From: Methanosphaerula palustris E1-9c | GTDB lineage: Archaea; Halobacteriota; Methanomicrobia; Methanomicrobiales; Methanospirillaceae | Assembly: GCF_000021965.1 (NCBI RefSeq) | Contig: NC_011832.1 | Coordinates: 2,397,242-2,461,241 of the forward strand | DNA length: 64,000 nt | Reading direction: 5' to 3' | Shown: piece after piece, positions 48,550 through 56,288 of the stretch | How the letters are laid out: the number at the start of each line of letters is the position of its first letter | How positions within the stretch are numbered: the first letter of the stretch is position 1 | Notes under the pieces: model-generated | The model's database searches: none | Told to the model about the DNA's origin: nothing | The model's input: only the letters and a program-made list of their open reading frames with translations | Position numbers and translations under genes: made by a program

Positions 48550-49131
48550 GTGTACCTCTTCTTTGACACCGAAACTACCGGCCTCCCGAAAAAAAAACAT
48601 GCCTCGATGCACAGGGTCGCCAACTGGCCGAGGATCGTCGAGCTCGGTTGGGTACTGACCGACACGAAGGGAACGGTGATCGAGGAGGCAGGGCTGTTGG
48701 TCCGGCCCGACGGGTTTTCGGTGCCGGCTGAAAGCACGGCCATTCATGGGATCACCACCGAGCAGGCTACCGAGCAGGGGTCTGCAATTTCTGAGGTGCT
48801 GGCCCGGTTCCTGCTGGCCCTGGAGCAGAGCGAATTGATCTGTGGCCATCAGGTCAGTTTCGATCACCGGGTGGTCGGGGCCGAACTGATCCGGGCAGGT
48901 ATGCCGGTGGACCAGCTCGATAAGCCCCGGTTCTGCACGATGGAGGCATCGAAGACGCTCAACAGGTCGGCCACCGGCCACAGCCCTCACCCGCTCTCCC
49001 TCTCGGCACTGTATCTGCACCTCTTTGATGAACCGTTCGCCGGGGCGCACCGAGCCCTTGCCGATGCGAAGGCCTGTGCCGCCTGCTTCTTTGTAATCAG
49101 AGATTTGCAGAACAGCGAGGAGGATATATAA
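48550..49131 (+). CDS. DnaQ-like 3'-5' exonuclease (DEDDh)
   Basis: 193 residues, GTG start about 20 bases after a TATA-like CTATAAATAC, so the transcript may be nearly leaderless. Motifs: FDTETTGLP (ExoI), SFDHRVVGAEL (ExoII) and HRALADAKAC (ExoIII, with the His of DEDDh enzymes). Similar to the epsilon proofreading subunit of bacterial polymerase III and to stand-alone exonucleases. In archaea it is not part of PolD, so it probably trims or degrades nucleic acids independently. It is intact, although surrounded by relics. Confidence 0.92.
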   Translation: MYLFFDTETTGLPKKKHASMHRVANWPRIVELGWVLTDTKGTVIEEAGLLVRPDGFSVPAESTAIHGITTEQATEQGSAISEVLARFLLALEQSELICGHQVSFDHRVVGAELIRAGMPVDQLDKPRFCTMEASKTLNRSATGHSPHPLSLSALYLHLFDEPFAGAHRALADAKACAACFFVIRDLQNSEEDI

Positions 49132-49166
49132 AAAAGAAGAGTTTGTTCACCTGTTCCCGGGCAGGA

Positions 49167-49478
49167 TCACGTACCAGGAGACTGTTTCCTGGACCTGGCT
49201 GCCCGCCTGTCCCGATCGAGTGGCCCCAGATCCGGTCCACTCGGTATGGGCCTCATCGATGAAACTCGCTCTGCAGAACCGGTGGGTTGCCCACCATGAG
49301 AGGCCACCCCACCCATCCGTGCAACCCTCTCACGTGTCTCCGGAGAGGCGGCCTGTAACCCTCGTTCGCGATGGGGGGCATACCCCCCCATCCGAGCCAC
49401 CCGTGCCCGGGTCTCCGGATCAGCAGAGGCCAGGCCCCTGTTGGATTCACTTCCCAGATCTCTATCTCTGTCTGACAT
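49167..49478 (-). CDS. Small repeat protein of KGG/stress-induced type
   Basis: About 103 residues from MSDRDRD. Two near-identical 19-residue units, RGLASADPETRARVARMGG and RGLQAASPETRERVARMGG, recur with a ~21-residue period. They resemble the repeats of KGG-motif/Con-10-type stress proteins, with Met in place of Lys before GG. The C-terminal third is rich in Arg, Ser and Pro and may be out of the original frame. It is hydrophilic and probably cytoplasmic. Convergent with the exonuclease gene. Confidence 0.6.
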   Translation of the reverse strand: MSDRDRDLGSESNRGLASADPETRARVARMGGYAPHRERGLQAASPETRERVARMGGVASHGGQPTGSAERVSSMRPIPSGPDLGPLDRDRRAARSRKQSPGT

Positions 49479-49623
49479 AATTCTCCCCAACGATCGGCAT
49501 ACCGCTCAGACTGTGGTCAGATGCATACTGAGCGGCCTGATTATACTGAGTAAACTATTTATATCTATTGCAATTTCAAGCAGGCATCAGGGTTATTTAG
49601 CCGAAAAAAGTCTGATTCTCATT

Positions 49624-49905
49624 ATGGATAGATCACCCGAACCTGCATACAGTACGTCAGGATCTTGGAAAACCAGGACGATAGACCGGTCGTACCTGCC
49701 GGACAGTTTAGGAGAGATCCCAATTCCAGACAAGACTGGAGAAGCTGCCCTAGTATGGTGCCGCATCACAGACAGGTCAGGATCTGTTGGTTTGAATAGG
49801 TGCGATTGGAAGATTACGGCAATAATATCGAGTAACACTAGAACGATTAAAACGTTTTCTCCCAGAAAACAGACTCCGGTATGCCCCTCTCAGAGGTGGG
49901 AGTAA
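49624..49905 (+). CDS. Possible small unknown protein
   Basis: 93 residues from ATG 49624, with a TATA-like CTATTTATATCT about 60 bases upstream (49557-49568). No motif recognised. It ends just before the IS5-like element (49921). Coding status is doubtful: the frame is open further upstream and composition is not distinctive. Confidence 0.25.
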   Translation: MDRSPEPAYSTSGSWKTRTIDRSYLPDSLGEIPIPDKTGEAALVWCRITDRSGSVGLNRCDWKITAIISSNTRTIKTFSPRKQTPVCPSQRWE

Positions 49906-49920
49906 TAAAATGGAAAAATT

Positions 49921-50929
49921 AGCTCTGTTGAAATCCTCTAGTACTATGATCCCACGATAAGGCAAATATCTAATAAGAATCGTTGCTCCTTGAGTCAATG
50001 GCAAAACCAACAACAAGGAGCAGAGATAATGTCAACGAACTGGTATATCAAACTTATCAGATACATCTGTTCAGTACTACGATCCTCCCATTTCCCTCTT
50101 TATTCCTGTAAATATTCTCGGAGAACGTATACTCAGCATCAGCTCATGGCGATCCTTCTCTTTCGTGAAGCCCTTGGTACTGACTATCGTGATGTAGTCG
50201 AACTCATCAATCTGATGGGCAGGATCAAAGACATCCTCAATTTGGACCAGGTTCCCCACTACTCGACCATCCATAAGTTCATGGCTCGAACTCCTTCTGC
50301 AGTACTCTCGATATTCCTGAATAAAACCCTCAAACTGTTTTATTCCTGGGGTGAAATTGTTCCAACAACTGCCATTGATTCTACGGGATTCACAAGTTCG
50401 TACGCCAGTCATTATTACTCCTGGCGTACAGGAAAGACCCGAAAAAACTTCCTGAAAACGTCGATTGCAGTAGATACATGTAAGCAGGTGATCTTCTTTT
50501 CCAAGATCTCGCTAAAACCAGTTCACGACACTAAACATGCTGAACCACTCCTCAGGCAGTGCCAGAGGACCAGAAAAACCGGGTGTTATGTGATGGATAA
50601 AGGGTACGATTCCGAGAAACTTCATCGACAGATCAGGGAAGAAATGGGTGCTGATTCGGTGATACCTGTCAGAACCTGGAAAGGAAAGATCTATTCGGGG
50701 AAATACAGACAAGAGATGTATAACAACTTCGATTCGAAACGCTATTACGAGAGAAACAAAGTTGAAACCGCATTTTCAGTCATTAAAAGAAGATTCGGAG
50801 AGGACCTCAAGGCACGAAAATATTGGTACCAGGTCAAGGAGATCAAGGTCAAAATGATCCTCCATAACCTCACGAAGGTGGTTCAATCAGTCGTGATTGT
50901 TATCATAGTTGAAGCATTTCAACAGAGCC
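49921..50929 (+). mobile_element. IS5-like insertion sequence with 8-bp target duplication
   Basis: The inner inverted repeat GCTCTGTTGAAAT at 49922-49934 matches ATTTCAACAGAGC at 50916-50928 exactly (13 bp). Directly outside, with one base between, GAAAAATT occurs on both sides (49913-49920 and 50930-50937), an 8-bp direct repeat as expected for a target duplication; 8 bp fits the ISH1-type group of IS5. The element is about 1009 bp with one transposase gene. Clean ends suggest recent insertion. Confidence 0.78.
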
Positions 50930-50985
50930 GAAAAATTTATAGAAAAATCGATCTCAAAGACCGCAGCACGGGATCTCGCATGTAA
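50029..50985 (+). CDS. IS5-family DDE transposase
   Basis: 318 residues from MSTNWYIKL (the frame is open back to ATG 49990). The triad candidates are D in [12 protein letters not shown] in [11 protein letters not shown] and E in [17 protein letters not shown], the last being the Y-(2)-R-(3)-E-(6)-K-type signature of IS5/IS4 transposases. The reading frame is intact, but it passes through the right inverted repeat and takes about 19 residues and the stop from flanking DNA, so the C-terminus depends on the insertion site. Confidence 0.9.
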   Translation: MSTNWYIKLIRYICSVLRSSHFPLYSCKYSRRTYTQHQLMAILLFREALGTDYRDVVELINLMGRIKDILNLDQVPHYSTIHKFMARTPSAVLSIFLNKTLKLFYSWGEIVPTTAIDSTGFTSSYASHYYSWRTGKTRKNFLKTSIAVDTCKQVIFFSKISLKPVHDTKHAEPLLRQCQRTRKTGCYVMDKGYDSEKLHRQIREEMGADSVIPVRTWKGKIYSGKYRQEMYNNFDSKRYYERNKVETAFSVIKRRFGEDLKARKYWYQVKEIKVKMILHNLTKVVQSVVIVIIVEAFQQSRKIYRKIDLKDRSTGSRM

Positions 50986-51304
50986 GGTCACCCGCAAATG
51001 GTCTCAAAGCCTCTGCTGCCTGCGATGCTGTTTCAAAAGTGCTTATTCCGTTGGCATGGAGCGTAGCGGCGGTGATTATAATGATAAAAAACATGATGAC
51101 TTGAGAAAAAAAACATCCCCAACGATGGTATCCCTATCCATACCAGTAACATTTTGCTGTGTCACCACAGGTATTCCAACGCCTATATCCGAAACATTCC
51201 TATTAACGATCTCCTCTTCAACCTCCTCTGAAACCTGCCAAAAGAACAGATATAGGAGATCGTAGTGCCTAAGATTGACACAACAGTGAGCAGATAGTCT
51301 GCTG
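50986..51304. other. AT-rich spacer, no gene recognised
   Basis: Nothing supportable. The region lies between the IS5-like element and the NRAMP relic and has short frames only. Confidence 0.5.
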
Positions 51305-51818
51305 AAAACTGAATTTGATGGAGCACCGTGTTTTAACAATGATTCCCCAATCCAATTTAACAAAGAAGGTTTTCAGGATGTATGCAATCAATATCAGGGC
51401 CAGATACTTCAGAATTTTAGAATATGTTTTATAGGTTACAAAACCTCCAGGATAATAATGAATCCTGTCATGAGCCATAGTCAGAAATGAAACAGCAATC
51501 TCAGCAGCATCTGCGCCGAAGTGGTCATCGCCGCCAGGTCTGCACCAATATTGATGGTATTGATAATCACCAGCAGAGAAACTGCTAAATATAACACTGG
51601 TTTTGAGTAATGATCGAGAATGACGCCGGCCAACCCTTTTCCAGTCACCATTTCGATACGGCCACACATCTGCGGGATAACAATTATAAATGGAAATGAA
51701 AATAATCACGCCCATAACTGACTGAACCAGAGCACTGCACCGATCTGGGAGTAGGTTCCAATGCCGGAAGGATCGTCATCAGCCGCACTGGTAATAAAAT
51801 CAGACCCCTATTTTTTTA
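51305..51818 (-). pseudogene. Relic of an NRAMP-type divalent metal transporter
   Basis: The minus strand reads ITSAADDDPSGIGTYSQIGAV followed by a stop after FSQLWA. The frame goes on with IVIPQMCGRIEMVTGKGLAG and VLYLAVSLLVIINTINIGADLAAM, then shifts frame near 51485 to FVTYKTYSKILKYLALILIAY. These are the TM1 DPSGI metal motif and following helices of NRAMP Mn2+/Fe2+ transporters. At most 40% of the family length remains. The rest is missing at the 3' side, perhaps deleted when the region was rearranged. Confidence 0.82.
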
Positions 51819-52072
51819 ATCAATGTTTTCAGGTATTTCAACATCAGGACAAACCATTTTTCCTCATCATCAATCTGCCAATCTCATCTCTTCTGGTGAG
51901 GGTTCATGGTGCCGGTCGTGATGTCATTGAATTGGATCAAGCAGAAGTACAGGGGGAAACGGCGTCATGTTCACTCCAGATATTCCGACCTGTCAGTTCT
52001 CACGTCGATCTTCGAGGGAACCACAGAATTGAATAGGAGGTTCGGAATCACTCAGAATAGGTACAAATGATT

Positions 52073-52080
52073 AAAAAAAA
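52073..52080 (-). terminator. T-tract terminator of the tungstate-binding gene
   Basis: Eight A on the plus strand (T8 on the minus strand) start 8 bases past the stop of the binding-protein gene at 52088. This fits an archaeal oligo-T terminator. Confidence 0.6.
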
Positions 52081-52087
52081 TAGTGGG

Positions 52088-53986
52088 TCAGGTGGTGCTG
52101 ACCAGCGACTTCAGTGAGTCCGGCACCGTGCCGGTCGCCGTCATCGGGGTCATGGGGGCCAACCCACTCTTGTTCAGAGCTGCTGCGCCCTGGTCAGAAG
52201 CGAGCGCCTTGATGAACGCGACACCCAGGTCTGGATGCGCAGCCCGGGTCGGGATCGTCAGTCCATAGACGATCGGGGTGGCAGGGATCAGTCCTGATGG
52301 GGTCTTCGCCTGCACCAAAGCGTAATCTTTGCTCATGCTCAGGTTTGCCAGCGAGATCTCATCTGGCAGCTCGATATACGGGAGCCCGGCGTCGACAGCG
52401 CTCGACCGGTAGACCAGGGCATAGTCGGCCTTACCGCTCGTAAGGAGGTCCAGGTAGGTCGGGCCGGTGGCGTTCGGAATCAACAGACCCTTGTTGTCCT
52501 GCTTCGGGTTCGTCAGGTCGATGGTGGTGTTGGCTCCGGTCTTGTTCACTGTGATCGCACTGTGATCACTGACGACCTTCTTGAAGAGGTCGGGGACCTT
52601 GTAATATGACTCGGCCAGGACCAGTGTCATGTAGGCACGGTAACCCCCTGGGTCAGAGGTCGGGTCACTGGTGACGAGTTTGACATTATCCTGACCCAGC
52701 ACCGAGTACCAGTTGTCCTTTGTGATGGTGGACGCACTGGTGCTGTTGTTGGTGTAGACGAGCACCATTGCGTTCCGCGCGAAGTTCAGGGTGAACGAGG
52801 CGTTGTCAGGGACCATCAAACGGGAGATCTGGTCGGCGTCAGCACTGGCGACGATGTCAGCCTTCTCGCCCATCTTGGTCACCTTCTCGATCATCGTGAT
52901 CGAGGAGCCACTGAAGAGTTCTACCTCAGCCCCAGTGGTGTCCTTCTCAAAGATCGACTTGACGGCCTTGAACGGGGTCGCCAGAGAGCCAGCTTGGAAG
53001 ACTATCGCTGGGGTGGTCGCATTCAGCGGGGCCGAGTTGTCGACCTTGAACGTCTTTGCCATCGTTGCATTCATCGGGGAGAAGAGCCCCTTGCCATACT
53101 TGTCCTTCCCATAGTCGGCGATCAATTGCTGGGTGGTGTTGTCGGTCAGGAACGTCGCGAGGGTGTTGGCGGCAGTAATGCTAGCCGTCGCATTGTTCTT
53201 CGGCACCACTGACATCACACTGTAGATGTTGAGTAGGCTATCCCCTTTGATGATCACCGGTATGAGAGTCAGGTTCCCCTTGTATGCGAGGAACGTCCCC
53301 TCATCGGTCAGGGTGTAGGCCTGCTTCTGGTCGGCCATCTGGAGGGTCTCACCCATTCCTTTGCCTGCCTCGACATACCAGTCCCCGGATTTCTCGATCT
53401 GGGTGGCATAGTCGAAGCCGGCGTTCTTCCAGATCTTCTTCTCTGCAGACTGGGTTCCGGACCCGTCACCGCGGGAGACGAAGGCGACATTGGCGGTGTT
53501 GTTTGCGCCGTCCGCTTTGAGCTTCTTAAATGCGTCCTCAGGCGAGAGCCCCTTGATCTGTGCCGGGTCGCTGGCAGGACCAACGATCTCGAAGTAGTTG
53601 TACGCAAACGAGCGCCGGTTGACACCGTTCCCGTTCTCCATGAAGGTCACCTCATCTGAAGGTGAATGGACCAGCAGCACATCAGCATCCCCACGCTGGG
53701 CTAGATCTATTGCCTTTCCAGTCCCCTGTGATGTGATCTTCAGGTGGGTATTGTACTGTTTTTCGTAGATCGGTGCAAGATAATCGAGGAGCCCGGTATC
53801 GTACAGGCTTGTCGTCGTCGCGACCAGCAGTTCCTTCACCGGAGTTGAGGCATTGGATGCACTGGTCACATTGGCTGCCGTACCATTGGCAGACGGTTGC
53901 TGGGTTGTCATGCATCCTGAAATGCAGAGACTGATCAGCAGCAGCACAACCAGAGCGATGCAACATGTGATGGTTCGTTCAGACAT
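52088..53986 (-). CDS. Fused tungstate/molybdate-binding lipoprotein (TupA-like plus WtpA-like)
   Basis: About 632 residues from MSERTITCC. A signal peptide ends in a lipobox (ISLCISGC), so the protein is probably a lipid-anchored receptor. Domain 1 (about 50-315) is TupA-like: ATTTSLYDTGLLDYL, SRGDGSGTQSAEKKI, GMGETLQMADQKQAY. Domain 2 (about 327-632) is WtpA/ModA-like: AIVFQAGSLATPF, ADIVASADADQI, FARNAMVLVYTNNS, SDPGGYRAYMTLVLAE, ADYALVYRSSAVDAGLPYIE. Each is the size of a complete binding protein. It is divergent from tupB/tupC, which should form the membrane part. I know TupA and WtpA as separate systems; a single fused chain is unusual. Confidence 0.88.
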   Translation of the reverse strand: MSERTITCCIALVVLLLISLCISGCMTTQQPSANGTAANVTSASNASTPVKELLVATTTSLYDTGLLDYLAPIYEKQYNTHLKITSQGTGKAIDLAQRGDADVLLVHSPSDEVTFMENGNGVNRRSFAYNYFEIVGPASDPAQIKGLSPEDAFKKLKADGANNTANVAFVSRGDGSGTQSAEKKIWKNAGFDYATQIEKSGDWYVEAGKGMGETLQMADQKQAYTLTDEGTFLAYKGNLTLIPVIIKGDSLLNIYSVMSVVPKNNATASITAANTLATFLTDNTTQQLIADYGKDKYGKGLFSPMNATMAKTFKVDNSAPLNATTPAIVFQAGSLATPFKAVKSIFEKDTTGAEVELFSGSSITMIEKVTKMGEKADIVASADADQISRLMVPDNASFTLNFARNAMVLVYTNNSTSASTITKDNWYSVLGQDNVKLVTSDPTSDPGGYRAYMTLVLAESYYKVPDLFKKVVSDHSAITVNKTGANTTIDLTNPKQDNKGLLIPNATGPTYLDLLTSGKADYALVYRSSAVDAGLPYIELPDEISLANLSMSKDYALVQAKTPSGLIPATPIVYGLTIPTRAAHPDLGVAFIKALASDQGAAALNKSGLAPMTPMTATGTVPDSLKSLVSTT

Positions 53987-54017
53987 AGATATTACCATCA
54001 ATTACCTCAACCGGCAT

Positions 54018-54028
54018 GTATTTATAGG
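54018..54028 (-). promoter_or_regulatory. TATA box candidate for the binding-lipoprotein gene
   Basis: On the minus strand CCTATAAATAC lies about 33 bases upstream of the MSERT start (53986), at the spacing expected for an archaeal TATA box with a very short leader. The 149-bp divergent spacer also contains AT-rich AAAAAAATTAATTACATT. Confidence 0.5.
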
Positions 54029-54135
54029 TTATACCAAAATTCAAAAAAATTAATTACATTCAATTGATAGACATCCTGAACTGACCTAAAGAGCATCATC
54101 ATTTATCTGGACAGCAGGCAAGAACAGTTGAGAAT

Positions 54136-54831
54136 ATGCAGGAGATCATAGACGGCATCGTCCAGGCAGGGGGGCTGATCCTCACCCTGAACCCAGACGT
54201 GATGGAGATAACCGGGCTGACCATCTCCATCTCGATCGTGGCCACGTTGATCGGGGCGGTGATCGCCGTTCCGCTTGGTGGCGTGATCGCCACGAACACC
54301 TTTTTTGGAAAGCGGGCCTTGATGCAGGTGATCCAGACACTGTACGCCGTACCGACCGTTACCATCGGGCTCCTCCTCTTCCTGCTCATCTCCCGGGCCG
54401 GCCCCCTGGGTCAGTTCAGGCTTCTCTTCACCCCTACCGGCATGGTGGTCGGGGACGTGCTGCTGATCCTCCCGATCGTCACCGGGATGACACTCTCAGC
54501 CCTCGCCAACGTGGACCGCGGAGTCCATGAGACCCTCGTCTCCCTCGGCGCGACCAGGCAACAACTCCTCTGGATGGTGATGAAGGAGGCACGATTTGCC
54601 ATCATGGCCGCCATCGCCCTCGGGTTCGGGCGAGCTATCTCCGAGGTTGGATGTGCCATCATGATCGGTGGCAACATCAGAGGATCAACCAGGGTGCTGA
54701 CGACTGCGATCAGCCTGGAGACCTCAATGGGGAACATCGGATTCTCGATCGCCCTGGGTGTGATCCTGCTGTTGATAGCGCTTGCCGTCAACCTCTTTGT
54801 CTCATATCTGCAGGGGGAGGGAAGCCTATGA
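54136..54831 (+). CDS. tupB: Tungstate ABC transporter permease
   Basis: 231 residues with five to six membrane segments. The permease loop that contacts the ATPase is ETLVSLGATRQQLLWMVMKEARF (EAA motif), followed by AIALGFGRAISEVGCAIMIGGN, which matches the TupB/TupA-type permease subfamily. It forms the membrane channel for WO4(2-). The gene overlaps the ATPase start by four bases (ATGA). The start at 54136 is about 25 bases after CATCATTTATCTGG, which may hold the TATA box. Confidence 0.92.
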   Translation: MQEIIDGIVQAGGLILTLNPDVMEITGLTISISIVATLIGAVIAVPLGGVIATNTFFGKRALMQVIQTLYAVPTVTIGLLLFLLISRAGPLGQFRLLFTPTGMVVGDVLLILPIVTGMTLSALANVDRGVHETLVSLGATRQQLLWMVMKEARFAIMAAIALGFGRAISEVGCAIMIGGNIRGSTRVLTTAISLETSMGNIGFSIALGVILLLIALAVNLFVSYLQGEGSL

Positions 54832-55910
54832 TCACCGGTACCTCCCTCTCCAAAACCTACGGTGACCGGACAGCATTGGATGAAATCTCGCTCTCGGTCC
54901 AAAAAGGAGAGATCGTCGGGATCATCGGACCGAGTGGGTCGGGCAAGTCCACGCTCCTTCGGCTCCTCGACCTGATCGAAACCCCGACCACCGGAACGAT
55001 CGCCCTCGACGGGGTGCCAGTGCCGACCGGGAGACACGGGCGTCTGCAGGTGATCAGGCAGATGGGGATGGTCTTTCAGCGGCCGGCGGTCTTCTCCGGG
55101 ACCGTCAGCGAGAACATCAGCGCCGGACTCCGGTTCCGGGGCGAAGAGAAGGAAGTGATCGACAAGGAGGTCAAGCGGATGCTCGGGTTGATCAGACTCG
55201 AAGGATACGGAGACCGGATCGCCTCGACCCTCTCGGGCGGGGAACTGCAGCGTGTCGCGATCGCCCGTGCTGCGGTGACCAGGCCTGTGGTTCTCTTCAT
55301 GGACGAGCCGACCGCCAACCTTGACCCGCATTCTACAGCCGTCATCGAGGACATGATCCACCACCTGGCTACAGAAGAGGAGACCACCATCCTGCTGGCC
55401 ACCCATGATATGGTGCAGGGGCAGCGGCTCTGCGATAGGATCGGAGTGATGATCGACGGCAGACTGGTCCAGACCGGAACCCCGGACGAGATCTTCTCCT
55501 CTCCTGCCACCCCCGCCGTCGCGACCTTCACCGGCATCGATAACCTGCTGAACGGATATATAGAAGCGGTCACCGATGGGATCGCCGACTTTGTGGTGGC
55601 CGGTCATCACCTGCAGGCCATCATCGTTTCCGACAGGTACCGAGGGCCGGCCATCCTCAGCATCCGGCCTGAAGAGGTGACGCTGACCTTCGATCAGGGA
55701 TCGGATGGAAGCGCACGCAACCAGATGAGCGGGACCATCAGCAGGATCCTTCCCCTCGGCCCGCTGGTCAGGGTCACCGTCGACTGTGATGCAGTACAGG
55801 TCACCGCCCTGATCACCAGGGCTTCCAATGAAGAGATGCACCTGACTGTGGGGAGGGTCGTCACGGCCAGGTTCAAGGCCAGTGCCGCGCACATCATTTT
55901 AGAACTATAG
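54828..55910 (+). CDS. tupC: Tungstate ABC transporter ATP-binding protein
   Basis: 360 residues from ATG 54828, overlapping the tupB stop. Walker A GPSGSGKST, Q-loop VFQRPAVF, signature LSGGELQRVAIARA, Walker B VVLFMDEPTANLDP and the switch His in LLATHD are all present. A C-terminal domain (about 235-360; RPEEVTLTF) resembles the TOBE/regulatory domains of molybdate and tungstate ATPases and may sense the oxyanion. It energises import by TupB. The gene is followed directly by the long spacer upstream of mcrB. Confidence 0.94.
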   Translation: MITGTSLSKTYGDRTALDEISLSVQKGEIVGIIGPSGSGKSTLLRLLDLIETPTTGTIALDGVPVPTGRHGRLQVIRQMGMVFQRPAVFSGTVSENISAGLRFRGEEKEVIDKEVKRMLGLIRLEGYGDRIASTLSGGELQRVAIARAAVTRPVVLFMDEPTANLDPHSTAVIEDMIHHLATEEETTILLATHDMVQGQRLCDRIGVMIDGRLVQTGTPDEIFSSPATPAVATFTGIDNLLNGYIEAVTDGIADFVVAGHHLQAIIVSDRYRGPAILSIRPEEVTLTFDQGSDGSARNQMSGTISRILPLGPLVRVTVDCDAVQVTALITRASNEEMHLTVGRVVTARFKASAAHIILEL

Positions 55911-56288
55911 ATCAGTGCGCTTCCAGATTTCCGCCCTGCCGAGCGGACCTTTCCGAAGCGCACAGTTTATTCGAAATATTTAAGATATAAAAATCCACTA
56001 AGTAATACTCTTATAAGAGTATTTCACACGCGGCATTTCTCTGAAACCTACAAATGTACCTATATTTGAATAGAACAGTTCGAATATTTATTATTTTAAT
56101 ATTAATATAATAGATGGACCTAGAGACAAAACGACATCCTTATATGAAGGGAATTAGAATAAATCCATGTTCCCATGAGGGGACGTGCAATTAGTGACAA
56201 TCATTCACACTCAGTGGACCTGTAGAGTGCCTTCCATTATTCAGTTACAGGAAAGAATTGAATCAGAACTTTGAAAGGGAGGAATATT
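55911..56288 (+). promoter_or_regulatory. AT-rich control region upstream of mcrB
   Basis: 378 bp without a gene. It contains several TATA-like stretches (ATATTTAAGATATAAAAAT about 55976-55994; TATTTATTATTTTAATATTAATATAAT about 56086-56112), a perfect 20-bp palindrome (56004-56023), and the repeated phrase TTCGAAATATTTA / TTCGAATATTTA at about 55970 and 56081. mcr is among the most expressed operons in methanogens, so a complex promoter with a long leader is plausible. Confidence 0.6.
56004..56023. promoter_or_regulatory. Perfect 20-bp palindrome, operator candidate
   Basis: AATACTCTTATAAGAGTATT is identical to its reverse complement. No T tract follows, so it is unlikely to be the tupC terminator alone. 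It is about 95 bases after tupC and 265 before mcrB. Confidence 0.55.

Noticed and set aside
51761-52036. Plus-strand 91-residue frame
   Set aside because: Overlaps the NRAMP relic on the other strand, with no motif or promoter.
54411-55892. 493-residue minus-strand frame across tupB/tupC
   Set aside because: Both plus-strand genes have complete family motifs; the minus frame is a high-GC shadow with no motif.
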